NCBI RefSeq assembly: GCF_011745365.1
Contig: NW_024468918.1
Span: forward strand, 310,001-374,000
Direction: 5' to 3'
Length of the DNA stretch: 64,000 nucleotides
DNA from: Cryphonectria parasitica EP155
Taxonomy: Eukaryota; Ascomycota; Sordariomycetes; Diaporthales; Cryphonectriaceae
Of the stretch, positions 11,930-23,652 are shown piece by piece. Position numbers and translations under genes: made by a program. The notes beneath the pieces are model-generated. The model did not search any database, was not told the DNA's origin, and saw nothing but the letters and a program-made list of their open reading frames with translations. How positions within the stretch are numbered: position 1 is the stretch's first letter; each line of letters begins with the position of its first letter.

Positions 11930-13876
11930 ATGGCCACCCGAAAGGTCCGCGTCAAGAAACTCAACCCCAAACAGCCTCTCGACGTCCTTACCGAGGATGA
12001 AATCGATGCGACCGAGTATCACTCTCTGGTGCAGGAGCTTTCGATTGCCACAGGTGTCGAACAAGGCGAGGAGAATGTACGTACCTAAGTCACGTGTATT
12101 TCACGTGATCACCCCCTGAAAGTCTGCACTTACCTCATCACTCTTACCTGCTTTATCCCTCTTTTGGACAGCCCTGTAGCCCTGCAGCCTTGTCTTACTG
12201 GCGCGGTATCATATTAACATCCCTTCGCAGGAATATCATCTGCAACAACTCCTCAGAACTACTGGATCAAAAGCAGACAATGAGATCCCGGTTCCTCCAC
12301 CGCAGGAGAGCGACATCAACTATGACGAGTTGTACAGTCGCCGGTATCAGGATCCCGTTACGTACATTCGTTCTTCACAAACTGTCGAAGAATGTATCGG
12401 TTGCATGTACGATATGACCGAGGAGGATGACGAGTTTCTCAAAGTGTACAATGCAAAGCGGCCTCCCGCTCAGCAACTCTCCGAAGATGACTTCGAGGGC
12501 GTTATGGAGGTTTTTGAGGAGACGGCGTCGTTCTCCACGCCGTTCGCCGCCGTCGACAAGTCGATTGCGCCATACAGCGAAATGGTTCCCGGTCTCAACA
12601 ACCTTGACGCCGCCAAGGTGATGCCCCATGCCAAGGAGCTGTATGAGTATTGGAAGCAGCGCAGACAGGCTCGCGGCAATGGTCCCCTGAACCCAACGCT
12701 GAAGTTCGAGACCCATCAAGATAGTGACGACATGGATCCCTACGTTTGCTTCAGGCGCAGAGAAGTTCGCCAGACTCGCAAGACCCGAGCTCGAGATGTG
12801 CAGAGCGCCGACAAGCTCAAGCGGCTGCGCAGAGAGCTAGAGGATGGCCGTCAACTCATCCTGCAGTCGTATGAGAGGGAGCTCAACAAGCGAGATCTGC
12901 TCCAGTACGATAGAGCGGTGTACGAGACGCGAGAGAATCTGAAGCAGCTCAAGGTTCGCCTGGGCATCAAGACTAACGAGAATGATCTGTGGCCTCTCAA
13001 GGTAAGCAGTATTGAGCAAGAAGAGAAAGCCTGGTGTATCATAGTGTCTCCCCCACTAATCATGGTGTGTCCATCCAGGAGGAGCAACAGGTCAGTAAAA
13101 GGAAGGCCCCCGAGGCGTCGTCCGCACAGAGAGCGGCGGCCGCTGGTGGTGCCGTGCGCCTCGGACAGCCACGTCCATCGAGCCAGGCTTTTGAGATGGA
13201 TCTAGCACCTCTAGCGGCAGAGAAGGCGCAGCATGATGAGGAGCTCAGGAGAGACATCATACTCAAGATCCAGAACCATCACAACTGGAACAGAAACCAC
13301 GTGGATCTTACCAAGGGTCCCTTGCCTCCAGTTCGGAGCCCATCACACCAGTCATCCTTTAGGACAGCACAGGCCCAGTATCTGTTGACGCCACCGACTA
13401 GCAGCGCGTCCCACGAGGACTTGGAAGAGCCAACGCCGATGGATCTCGACGAACCCACACCGTCAGCAGTCTTCCAGTTCCAGGGCGCTTTAATAGACGA
13501 AAACGATCCTCCCAAAGTTGCGTTTCGTCGCCGTTATGGACGCTTGAATCGGTTGTGGATCGACAGGCGGACCGTGGCGAAAAAGATCTCGAAAGATGAC
13601 CATTACCCGCTTGGCCAGGCATCCGACCAGTGGAAGTATGATCAGGATGACAGCGAAGATGAGCAGCCCATCTATGAGGTCGATCAGTTTGATACTCGCA
13701 GTATCAGATTCCGGGCCACCATACCCTTGACGTTTGGTGACACCAGGCGGCAGCAGCAGAGGCCACAGGCACTGCTTCATGCCCAGCTCGAGGCGCAAGC
13801 TGCCGCACAGGCTGCAGCTAGTGGCAGCGGGCCGCAGCAGCAGGGTGCGGCTAGACCGGTGACAGCTACACAGTGA
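11930..13876 (+). CDS. EPL1: Enhancer of polycomb-like protein 1
   Basis: Epl1 is the scaffold of the Piccolo/NuA4 histone H4/H2A acetyltransferase and holds Esa1, Yng2 and Eaf6 on nucleosomes. Exons 11930-12076, 12231-13001 and 13079-13876 sum to 1716 nt, or 571 residues. The N-terminus is basic (MATRKVRVKKLN), followed by the EPcA domain. Conserved landmarks include DPVTYIRSSQTVEECIGC at about residue 90 and DPYVCFRRREVRQTRKTRAR at about residue 215, then a long charged helix. The C-terminal half is Pro/Ser/Gln-rich with an acidic patch and Gln/Ala runs, as in other filamentous ascomycetes. Splice phases agree throughout. Start chosen as the first ATG in frame with the conserved basic N-terminus. 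Confidence 0.95.
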
Positions 13877-14106
13877 CAGGAGAGCTAGTCATATCGGTAG
13901 CTGGAGTATCGACATGTCTTGTAGTCTGTTTTTCACAGACTTTGTATTACCTCCCCTCCCCCCCCCCCTTTTTTTTTTTATTAAAACGGAAGAGCGTTGG
14001 CGTTGGTGTGGACTTTGAACGGTATGGACTGGGACAACGGCGGATGACTGTAAAACGAAAGTGTACAAAGTAGACATCAACAACTGGACATAGATGCGGG
14101 GTTGCG

Positions 14107-14700
14107 TTAAGAGTGATGGGAACTCCGCAAGCAGACAAGCTGCGGAAACTTGGAATGGGCGGAGTGAGGCTTACCAGGTACCAGGTAGCAGAATGGTATA
14201 CGAGACCCCCTTGTGGTGGTCTGGCTCATGATGACAATACTGTCCTCTCCTTCGTTTTCCCAAGGAGATTCGTGACTGCGGATCTTCTTCGATACGGTCT
14301 TGTTGGGTTGGAAGCCTGTGTCCTCTAGAGCGGTCAGTCTCGTGGTCTCGGAGTCCGGGGCCTCGGCGGTGGACTTACCTCGATCCCTCGTGGCGCTGTT
14401 GCTGCTGTGCTGCGCGGCGCAGTATTCTTGCACATAGAGGAGCTTGCATCATCTCAGCCCATCAGAATGGTTTTCCCTTCAAGTCTGTACCAAAGGATGT
14501 CGAGCCTCGTCGCCAGATGGCCAAGACTCTGGCCCCTCAGAGAGAGCGCTTGAGTGCATCATCTCGAAGGCCGAGACATTCAGCTTGACTCCGAAGAGCG
14601 ACGCGCTGTCCACAAGGGCCTGGCGAAACAAGTCTGAAATGCAGGCACCCCCGCTTTCAGAGAAAGCGAGGACATTCCGACACAAAGATCTCAAAAAGGT
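14107..14700 (-). CDS. Possible short gene of unknown function
   Basis: Two stretches read on the minus strand have a C/G-rich third position and protein-like composition. About 14700-14530 contains NVLAFSESGGACISDLFRQ and continues with a helical segment. About 14433-14110 contains the segments RLTALEDTGFQPNKTVSKK and ESPWENEGEDSIVIMS. A GTACAG donor near 14488 and an AG near 14430 could join them, but I could not fix a start codon or a complete model. I recognise no family. It may be a small lineage-specific gene, a decayed gene, or chance open frame. The plus-strand reading of 14444-14704 is almost as open, which weakens the strand call. Confidence 0.3.
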
Positions 14701-14808
14701 TTGAGACAAGGGAAAGAAAAAAGGAAAAGGAGTTAGAGGAATATTTTGTGGATATGGACAAGAGAAAGGATTGTGGTCAGAGAGGAGGGTAGTGATGACA
14801 AGGTACAA

Positions 14809-15617
14809 GGGGATTGATTAATAGACAGATGACGGATGGGGGTTTTGTGGGGCTCACATCGAATTTCGAGTTGGGTGGATTAGGTCCGTGACTTATGTAA
14901 GCTGGATGGGGCTAGGCCACCAGTCCTTCACTGACTTAGCCTTGGCGACTTGGGTGAGTGAAGAGAAAAGAGTAACTGAAATACTATTGCTACACCCTGA
15001 GAATAGATTCCGTGTAGGGCCAAAAAAAAAAAAAAAAACAACCCAAAACCCGAGTATCTAATAAGAAGGATGGTATCTGCCTCAGAATGGATGAGGACAG
15101 GGAGGAGATAAGCACACCTTGCACAATCTGGAGTTCAGCTGCCTTTCTTTCTCTGACACACGGCTCAAATGTCACTGTGCTGGACCCTTGAATGAGGGCT
15201 ACAGATCTACAGAGTACTTACTATGTCTTAGCAGGCATTATCGATAAGCACAGTAACCCCTCCCCCACTTCGGGTAGAGGCTCCTCAAGTCAATAGAGAT
15301 TCCTGACCTCATCTACACTTCTGCACACTGCGCGCTGGCCCTATGAAGTCTATATTAACAACAATCCAACTACAATTTTTTCTTCTTCCCTTGATACCTG
15401 CCAGGGTCACATTTTCATTGTGAGACCAAATCGTCTCATCTGGCTGGGAGCTCTAGCCCTTTAGTGTTTTGTAGCAAAAAGGAAAGAAGAAGAAAAAGCA
15501 AAGGCTTTCCAGGCTCACCATCATCGCCGCCAGAAACGGCTCTCGATTCGGGCTCATCTTCCGACGTTCTCTTCTCCCCCCGTCCAGACCTAGACACCAC
15601 CCGCACAGCCATCAAAT
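14809..15617. other. Region upstream of KAE1
   Basis: This holds an A-run at about 15020-15037 and otherwise ordinary non-coding sequence. The last 250 bases should contain the KAE1 promoter and 5' UTR; pyrimidine-rich patches lie at 15370-15400. No gene is seen. Confidence 0.5.
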
Positions 15618-16829
15618 ATGTCAGCCTTGACCAACCATCCTCCCAAGAAACGACGGCTCCTCGCCCTAGGCTGCGAGGGCTCCGCCAACAAGCTCGGCAT
15701 AGGCATAATCTCACACCCAGCCCCCGACACCTCATCCTTCACTCCCCATCCCACCACCAACAACAAAAGAGACCACCCAAGAGACAAAGCCCAGCAGGAT
15801 GGCGCACAGGTCCTCTCCAACGTACGACACACCTACAACAGCCCGCCCGGCACGGGCTTTCTCCCCAAGGACACGGCGGCGCACCACCGGGCGCACTTTT
15901 GCGACGTTGCCCTCGAGGCCCTCCGCGTGGCTGGAGTGCGCAACCCGCGCGACGAGATCGACTGCATCGCCTACACCAAGGGCCCCGGGATGGGCGGCCC
16001 GCTGACGTCGGTCGCGGTGGCGGCGCGCACCCTGGCGCTTCTGTGGGGCAAGGTGGACAACGACGATGACGACGACGACGACGCTGCTAACGCCCTCGTC
16101 GGAGTCAACCACTGCGTGGGCCACATCGAGATGGGCCGGTCCATCACGGGCGCGCACAACCCAGTCGTACTGTATGTTTCTGGCGGCAACAGCCAGGTCA
16201 TCGCGTACGCCGAGCAGCGGTACCGCATCTTTGGCGAGACCCTGGACATCGCCGTCGGCAACTGCCTCGACCGCTTCGCGCGCACCATCATGATCCCCAA
16301 CGACCCGGCGCCCGGGTACAACATTGAGCAGCTCGCCAAGAAGGCGTCCGGGCGGGTGCTGCACGACCTGCCGTACGCGGTGAAGGGGATGGACTGCTCG
16401 TTCAGCGGGATCCTGGCGCGCGCCGACGACCTTGCCGCGCAGATGGTCGCGGGGAAGAAGGTCGTCACGGCCGACGGGGACGAGGTCGACATCACCAAGG
16501 AGGACCTCTGCTTCAGCCTGCAGGAGACAGTCTACGCGATGCTGGTGGAGATCACGGAGCGGGCCATGGCCCATGTGAGGAGCGACCAGGTGTTGATCGT
16601 CGGAGGTGTAGGCTCCAACGTGAGGTTGCAGGAGATGATGGGTGCGATGGCGAGGGACCGGGGCGGGAGTGTGTTTGCGACTGATGAGAGGTTCTGCATT
16701 GACAACGGCATCATGATTGCGCATGCTGGGCTGTTGGCCTATGAGAGTGGATTCAGGACCCCCCTGAAGGACAGCACCGTCACGCAGCGATTCCGAACGG
16801 ACGAGGTTCACGTAAAGTGGAGAGATTGA
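15618..16829 (+). CDS. KAE1: KEOPS subunit Kae1 (tRNA N6-threonylcarbamoyladenosine transferase)
   Basis: Kae1/OSGEP is the catalytic subunit of KEOPS and transfers threonylcarbamoyl to A37 of ANN-decoding tRNAs. It is a single uninterrupted exon of 403 residues with an ASKHA/TsaD fold. The metal-binding motif [13 protein letters not shown] has its histidines at 165 and 169. [11 protein letters not shown] (about 184-194), [18 protein letters not shown] (about 205-222) and the C-terminal [13 protein letters not shown] are intact. Two insertions make it longer than typical fungal Kae1: a Pro/Thr/Asn-rich segment at about residues 33-62, and an aspartate run (about 148-155) coded by a GAC/GAT repeat just before the metal motif. 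Third positions are strongly C/G, which also leaves a long meaningless antisense ORF. It converges with the SNF1 beta gene. Confidence 0.95.
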   Translation: MSALTNHPPKKRRLLALGCEGSANKLGIGIISHPAPDTSSFTPHPTTNNKRDHPRDKAQQDGAQVLSNVRHTYNSPPGTGFLPKDTAAHHRAHFCDVALEALRVAGVRNPRDEIDCIAYTKGPGMGGPLTSVAVAARTLALLWGKVDNDDDDDDDAANALVGVNHCVGHIEMGRSITGAHNPVVLYVSGGNSQVIAYAEQRYRIFGETLDIAVGNCLDRFARTIMIPNDPAPGYNIEQLAKKASGRVLHDLPYAVKGMDCSFSGILARADDLAAQMVAGKKVVTADGDEVDITKEDLCFSLQETVYAMLVEITERAMAHVRSDQVLIVGGVGSNVRLQEMMGAMARDRGGSVFATDERFCIDNGIMIAHAGLLAYESGFRTPLKDSTVTQRFRTDEVHVKWRD

Positions 16830-17274
16830 GAGCCCTTTTGTGTACAGAAACAATTCTACCATGACAGACCAAAGTGGTACCCGCAAGACTTGCTGCTTCT
16901 AAGGAATCTAACCAGGCCTCTTAGGCGACATATAACCTTCCTCGAAAAAAAAAAAAAAAAAAAAAATCTCCCTCAAGATAGGGAAGAACTTGTGATAGTA
17001 GTCAAGGCGATCATCAGGATGAAAAGTCATGTATTAACTGTGGTTCATGCAAATTTCTTCCATCATGAAAACACAGATCGACATCCGAGATGGATATGAA
17101 CCATTGAAACTTTCCTCCCTTTTCGTAAGCCAGAGAGGTAGTTAGACAAATCCCAGGCCTGTTCCAGTGAGCCACCATGACAATTCCGGTCTGCCTAACG
17201 TCCATTTCTTCCCAACTCCGTCCAATGAAAAAACAATGGGGCCTATCGCTCCGAATCTGGGATCTTGAGAAGGC
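16830..17274. other. Convergent 3' region of KAE1 and the SNF1 beta gene, with A22 run
   Basis: The two stop codons are 445 bp apart. It includes an uninterrupted run of about 22 A residues at 16945-16966, just after the KAE1 3' end. No gene is seen. Confidence 0.7.
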
Positions 17275-19037
17275 TCAAGACTGGTTCGGGACCGGTTTAT
17301 ACATGATCGTGGTGACATACTGCTCGAACAGGTCAGTCTTTGTGATGAGAGTTTGGTCCTGGATGCGTGCAACGGATGGGATGGCCTACCTTGTCCCTAT
17401 ACCTCGTAGTCGCCGACACTGCGAGCGTGCCATTCTTGATGCTGCTTGTAGCCAAGTGGTTGAGCGTGGTGTGGTTTGGCATGTTCAGGACACTGTTATC
17501 ATCCTTCATCAACGTGGCAGAGTTCAGGATCGGCTTCGCAAGGAAGCCCGGCAGGCTAGGCGGCGTGTCCAGCTTCTCGATGGCTGCAGCAGCGGCCTGT
17601 GCCACGGGAGAGTCCTCGGGCTCGTCGTAGTCGAGAAGATACTGTGGGTATATCCGCGAGAAGGCTTCGGCCGGCGGCAATTGCTTGTCCTTCCGCGCCT
17701 GCTCCACCGCAGCCGGCTCCTCCACCGCCTTCTCCTTCTCCTCCGCTGGCGTCTCCGGCTGGGGCGTGGCGGCGGCGATTGCTGCTGCTGCTGCGTCTGC
17801 CGCTGCTTGTCGGCGAGCTGCGACCACGTCTTCCGGGCTGACCTCAATGTAGTTGACCAGGTTGTTGCCAAAGTCTACCGTTGTGGGCAGGTCGGGCGAG
17901 GTCTGCATGTTGTTGTCCACCAGGAAGCGAATGTGATGCGTGCCAGGCAAGACCTGGATCGTCGTGGCGAAGACACCATCTTGTCCCTCCCTACATGAGC
18001 CTGCGTGAGCATGTCTTCCAATAAGCACTGGTGATGATATTGGGACAACGGCTGAGCCAGGCCAGGTTTTTGTGCCAAGTTGTGTTTCTGAAAAACACTG
18101 CGCGACCACAACCGCCCCCACCGGCCACCAAGGAGAAAACTTACACTGGATGGAGCCTCTGCTTTCGGTTCCAATGAAATATGGTACCAGTCACGTAGAC
18201 CCTCTCGCCTCCGCGCCGCCACTCGAGCCGTGTAGCCACGGTCGGCCTGGTCTTGTCCACACGCAGCTCCTCGGCATCTTCCTCGTCTATGGTGGTGGTG
18301 CTCAGGGTCGAGGACTTTCTTCCTATGTTCCCATCACTGTCCAGATCGACGGCATCCACAGGCTCGCCGATGTCCGCAGGCGCGATGATCGGCGATCCGG
18401 GTGTATGTACCTCCTCCTCGATCGGCAGCGGCATCCTTGGGGGCCGCGATATGAAAGACATGTTGGACATGCTCCCATGGCTCTGGAGGCCGACCTCGCT
18501 CGAGTCGAAGGGTGACAGCGGCGACGTCTGGCCGGCGGGGGCGGTTGCTGGTATGGTGCCTCCTGCGGCGGTCGCGTGGGTCGAGTTGGGAACATCGACA
18601 GGCTTTGTCGGCTCGACCTCGGGCTCTGGCTCTGGCTCTGGCACGGATCCCTCCCTCGAGGGCACGGGCACGGGCACGGGGGGCGTGGGCTGCTTCTGTT
18701 CTGGCGGTCTGGGAGGTGCCGCAGCGCCGCCCAGGGCAGACTTGGTCGAGCCGACGGGCGAGGCGGCTAGAGAGGTGATGGGGAGGGCCTGGGAGTTCTT
18801 GATATCTGTGGAGCCATGGGCCTGGGCGAGGGAGGCCTGGGCCGGCGCGGCAGCCCTATGGTTATGCACGCCGATGGGGGCTCGTGTACTCGTGGTGTTG
18901 TTCTTCTGGTGCGAGGGCGAGGAGGAGGAGGACGATGACGAAGTTTGGTGTCTCGGGAACTGGTGGTGCTCGCGGCCTGAGCCCGAGCGTGAGCCCGGAG
19001 TCGAACCCCCACTCTCCTTAGTTGGTTGGTTGCCCAT
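17275..19037 (-). CDS. GAL83: SNF1/AMPK kinase beta subunit (Gal83/Sip2 type)
   Basis: The beta subunit is the scaffold of the SNF1 complex; it tethers Snf1 and Snf4 and directs their location in glucose derepression and energy stress. Exons 19037-18145, 17990-17390 and 17319-17275 sum to 1539 nt, or 512 residues. The N-terminus MGNQPTKES carries a myristoylation motif (Gly2, Thr6). A long Ser/Pro-rich disordered region follows to about residue 260, including PEPEPEP and Ser-run segments. The CBM48 glycogen-binding domain spans about 268-365 (RVYVTGTIFHWN, LPGTHHIRFLVDN, FGNNLVNYIEV). The C-terminal ASC domain ends TTRYRDKYVTTIMYKP. The short last exon (45 nt) supplies the final beta-strand. 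Confidence 0.94.
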
Positions 19038-20123
19038 CTCGGTCGAGGGGGGACGAGGGAGGCGGCAGGGGGCCGGTCGAGAATAAGAAAAGACAAACGG
19101 CGATAACAGGCGGGAGCTGGATCAGGTGACGAGATTTAGCTCATGTCTCGACGGGTCAGCTGAGGCAGGTCGTGCTCTGTCCGACAGGGGGTGGGGGCCA
19201 CGATCAGCGCCCAAGGCTCGAGAGGTCGTCAATTCGGCTGTGGTGGATGATGGATGAGTTGTTGGGATCTGTACTGGCAGCCCTGGTCGGCCCACAGCTG
19301 ATTTGACGAGGAGCACTTGTTATTGCAGCGACCAAAAGGGACCCGTACCATGGTATGCAAGCTGCCCCTCAGCCCGACAACTCCCAAGGTACGACGGTTT
19401 GCTTGGGACCCCCACGTATGATGGAAGGTCGGCTCCAAGCAGGGCAAGGTTACTGACGGCGTCTAAAATATGGGGTTTTGACAGGTCAGTGGGGTGGTGG
19501 ATGCAAGAAATGTACCAGGTAAGAAAGTATGAATTGAGTTGATCAGGCTGAGAGAGGCCATACAGATTGAAGGGGGAAGGTGGTTAAGAGACGAGATTTG
19601 GTAGCCGACGGAAGAATTAATGATTACACCCTTGGTCAGAGATTCCGATCTCCACAAGATAGCCTAGAAAATGCGGTAACTATAGTACGCGCTTGGAACT
19701 CAGATATACAAAGAGCACACCAGATCAGGGATGCACTGATTTGAAAACGCTGATACTAGGTTGGTTTCGAACTTCGAGGTGTCTCGAGGTGAATTCCTCA
19801 AAGATGGTGGGCGAAACTGTATTGGATCGAGCTGAGTTTGACTCTCGAAACGCCGTCTCTGGCCCTGAAGGAGGGGCTATAGAGACCTGGGCACCTACCT
19901 GTGAGTGGCCCAAGCTCTGTCCAAACCCCCCACCAATTGCCTGGATTATGTAAGAGGCAGGTGGAGTAGGGGTCCTCCACGGGATTCCCCTGCGACGTCA
20001 TTCGACTGGGCTTCGATTGGATCGACAGGGATTGTAAGCTGTACAACTCATAAATTACATGAGCTTGCCTTCGTCTCGTTTTACAATAACAACACCACCA
20101 ACACCGCCAGCAACAGATTCACG
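19038..20123. promoter_or_regulatory. Divergent intergenic region
   Basis: About 1.1 kb lies between the SNF1 beta start (minus) and the small membrane protein start (plus). It must contain both promoters. No coding pattern or clear TATA element is seen. Confidence 0.5.
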
Positions 20124-21079
20124 ATGGCGGTGTGGCTGGACCTGGCCACTGCGTCTCTGTTCTTCGTCTTCTACAGTTTACAATGGATATTTTTCTCTAC
20201 CTTCAGCGCCGCGCTCTACAGCCTGCGACTCGTGGCATGGCCATTCGGCGTCCTTTTGCATGCCCTGCTCTTTGTCTTTGCTCCTGTGATATATACCGTT
20301 CGGTGAGAGCAGCCCTATGAAGGAATCGGAGGGGGAACGCTGGCCAGATGTGCTTGCGGCGGTTGTGACTGAGTGTCTGACACATTTATACTTTCCCAAG
20401 ATTTCTTCTCTCACCGATTTTTGTAATCACGCGTAACTTTCCCAGATTAGAGGTGAGATCAATCAATCATCATCACCATCATCGTCGTCGTCCAGAATTC
20501 CATTGTTTTTTCCTGCTGTGGGAACTCGCTGCTAACATCTCAACTAGCCTCTGTACATATACGTATGTTGACCTGAGGAATGAGCCCGCAAGCCTCCAAC
20601 CGCCACACCTGACACTAGACCCTTTTATGCTCACTATCCATTCTCGGCCACAGTTCGGCTCTGCCGCCTTCATAGGCATCGCCGTCGGCGTTTTCTTCAG
20701 GCTCACTACCTACTCGACCTTCACACTCCTCGGGCTCGACAACGACGATGAGACCAGCAGGAAGTCGCGCTCGCGCTTCTACTCCGCGGGACCCTCGGCG
20801 CAGAGCACTCAGCTCTCCCTTTCCGAAAAGTCTCACAATTCTCAGCCCGTCACGCCCGTAAGCGAGCGGAAGGATTTCGACGCTCTCCTGGCCGGCATAA
20901 GCTCCGAGCCCGAGTCGGATCAACTGATTGCCGCTTTGCAGAGCGCAGGAGGAGGAGGAGGGTGGCGGGACAGCCCCAACACAAAGCGAAAGCGGAGATC
21001 GGCTTCGGGTCTGGGCGGCGGGGGCTCGGGTCTGGCACGGTTCAGCACGATCTTGGAGGAGGAGGATGATTCACTTTGA
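20124..21079 (+). CDS. Small multi-pass membrane protein, conserved in filamentous fungi (function unknown)
   Basis: Four exons (20124-20302, 20401-20452, 20548-20562, 20654-21079) sum to 672 nt, or 223 residues. Exon 3 is only 15 nt and encodes Pro-Leu-Tyr-Ile-Tyr. Joining exons 2-4 gives LEPLYIYFGSAAFIGIAVG, a sensible start to a membrane segment. Hydrophobic segments lie at about residues 5-25, 30-62 and 80-108. After residue 112 the chain is hydrophilic and Ser-rich, with a KRKRR cluster near residue 205 and an acidic end, probably a cytosolic or nucleoplasmic tail. I recognise no named domain. The stop codon is 194 bp from the stop of the convergent ISG12-like gene. Confidence 0.75.
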
Positions 21080-21273
21080 AGGCTCCGAGTAGTTTGATGG
21101 CCTTGGTGGTACTCTGTGTCCCTGCACCCCTCTGGAATGCAACCAGTTCCTGCCACAGAGTCCTCGTTGGTCAGAACAGAAAGAAAGAGAGGAAAAACCA
21201 TCAACGCAGCCATGTCTTGTCCGATCTTGCCATCACGTCTTCTTCGCATCGGGTCTCTTAATAAGTACACACC

Positions 21274-21897
21274 CTATCTCCCCACCCCATAGACCCAGAC
21301 CATGGCCGACACAAAAGTCGCCAGTACCGACGCAATGGCCGCGAGCCACGGCATGAGCGTGCCTACCATGGCCATGCTCGTCAGTGTAGCAAAGAGACCC
21401 CCTGCAGGCGTGAAGCCGCCATACATGAAAGACTGGAAAGCAGCCGCAGCGGATCCTTGTTCAGAAAGAAAGAAAAACAAATTAGCAGCATGTCAAGGGC
21501 AAGATGCCGCTGAGGTAGCCTAGGGGAGACCTTACCTGCAATGATCCCGACAGGGCCGAAGCCGAGGCACATGATGATTGTGCAGGTCAACGTGAATGTG
21601 ACAGCCCAAGCTATAACGACGGCAAGAATATCTGATGGAAATTCTTAGCTTTACTTCGTCTTCTTTCTCTCCCTCGGCCCCGAGCTTGGAACTCTGTTTT
21701 GACGCCTCTTCTCACTTGGACGGCAAGGTTACTACTCAAGACTTACGTGGTTGGGACAGCCAGGCCGTGAAGTTGGCCCAGTACTCTGCGAGCGGCTGGC
21801 CGGCGTCGGGCACGCTGCAGCAGCTGTGGAATATGTCTGCTATGCCGCGGGCGAGCATGGGCGAGGGGTCGGCGAACAGCAGGGCGATGGACGGCAT
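21274..21897 (-). CDS. Interferon-induced 6-16/ISG12-like (Ifi-6-16 family) membrane protein
   Basis: Exons 21897-21747, 21631-21536 and 21455-21274 sum to 429 nt, or 142 residues. The signature of the family is CLGFGPVGIIAGSAAAAFQS followed by GGFTPAGGLFATLTSMAM, a Gly/Ala-rich pair of hydrophobic segments. Human members (IFI6, IFI27) sit in mitochondrial, ER or nuclear envelope membranes and affect apoptosis; the role in fungi is not settled. The N-terminal exon (MPSIALLFADPSPMLARGIA) is moderately hydrophobic. The ATG at 21897 is the first that yields a compact start; an upstream in-frame ATG at 22011 would add a poorly structured leader and is less likely. Confidence 0.8.
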
Positions 21898-23652
21898 GGT
21901 CTCAGGTTGGTAAGTACTTAGAGGTAGGAAGGAAAGAAAGAAAGAAGGAAAGTGCTGGGTGATGTAAATCTGGATTTGATGATTGGAAAAGGGTGATGAG
22001 GGCTTGTTCAATGTTCAATGTTGCTAGCTGGCAGCGGTCCGTTCGTTGGGATTCTAAATAGTTAACAGATAGTCGGAACTTCTCAAGAGTTTGGACTGAG
22101 TATGGTGAAGAAGTGTTCAGTCACCCTGGACATTCCAGTTGGCTTAACTAAAGAAAGTTTTCCAGCACCTCAATTTTCCGGGGGGGTTGGAAGACTATGG
22201 CTCATTTATGAAGGCGAGAAGAAAGTCCAGCCTCTTCTGATCATTTAAAAAATGGACAACCGCCCTCGTCCGCGCTGACCGGTTCGGCAACCTGCAGCTG
22301 CGCCTCTTCGTTGTCAAAGGCTGAGACGTGGGACTCACCTGCAGCACGGCTCACATGTCGGCCAATGGGCAGAAGAACTGACCTGCCAACCGTCACAACT
22401 GTGAGGAACCAGCGGTTCCAGATTTAATGAATGCATGTTGGCCCGGGCTCTTGCTGTGCGCACCAGGCTGGTGGCGAGTCGGAAATAGCAGAATGTAGGG
22501 GTTGTTGGAATGTGGTGCGCAGTCGTCTTATGAATGAGCAGTAATCCCATGCGGATAATGTGCATTGCAGGCTGCCTTATAAATACTCATGGGAAACAGC
22601 AGAGATGACTGCTGACTGACGCAGGCCTTGACTACAAGCTTGGCTTGGTTCTCTTTGATGGTTGCAGTCCCTCTCATCAACAAAAACAGATGAGAGCCTT
22701 GAACGACATCACTGCTTGTCACGAGCAGAGCCTTATGTAAACATACTTGTCAACAATGCTGATATAATGAAGTGCAGAATGGAATATTTGTCCAGAGCCT
22801 TACAACTTAACTATGCTCTCATTGATACTTAGCCAACTTCTCCAAGCACATGTGTATTTAGACAGACCAGACCTACTTCAAGCCTTCTCGTCTACTATGA
22901 TTTGACATACCCTTACTAATCATACGCAGTGCTTTGTAACAACGCTCTAATTCTGTGAGTATTAGAGCTGAAATTGGCTTTCTTTCAATAGATTTCCCCC
23001 ATCAACACCAAATATGCCTGTAGTGCTGTTGCACTTGGTTAAAGATACACGCTGTCTGGTAAGCCAAGTTGAATAACTCCCTTGCCACCGTAAAATTCTC
23101 AATCATTAATTCTACTCTCTTTGTCTGGCATCCTGTGTTTAATGTTACTAGATTCGTCCTATTCTTGACATTTATTTCTACGCATTCATGTCAAAGCAAT
23201 ATTTGAACCAGGTATATACGTAAGCACTGAAGTAGCCCAGGTAAGATTGGATATTACACACATAATATACAAGAAGGACCAGTGTGAAAACTTAGTAATT
23301 GATAATCTCGTAGCTTTGGATGCATCAGAATAGCTTCCTGCTCTTATCCCTCTCCTCTTACCCTTCCAAGGTTCTAGCCTGCCTGCCCGTCCATCAGTAT
23401 GACCAGCCGGAATAACAAGAAAACAAAGCCAAGCTGTCTCTACCGGACGAGCACAAACAGCCTAACTCCAAACGCAGACGCTGGTACTAATCCTCTTGGT
23501 GAGTGCATTCTCTTCCCCCTTTTCTAAAATCCATAAAACGCCTGTGGATGCTCTATCTGTGGTGAACTTTCCCCATTTTGCCGAATATGCCCAGGTGGAA
23601 GCCCTCTCAAGCCTGGGTTTGACACATGAGCTCTGTTCGCGAGGGCAGAACC
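21898..23652. other. AT-richer gene-free region upstream of the ISG12-like gene
   Basis: This 1.75 kb stretch holds the ISG12-like promoter and the region downstream of BUR1. From about 22700 to 23340 it is visibly more AT-rich than the rest of the window and full of stop codons in all frames. No repeat boundary, transposon ORF or RNA gene is evident. Confidence 0.5.

Noticed and set aside
15732..16886. 384-codon ORF antisense to KAE1
   Set aside because: It is a by-product of the strong C/G third-position bias of KAE1 on the other strand; the composition is Val/Ala/Arg-rich with no motif.
17177..17998. 273-codon plus-strand ORF opposite the SNF1 beta gene
   Set aside because: Antisense shadow, including a Cys run opposite an Ala-coding repeat.
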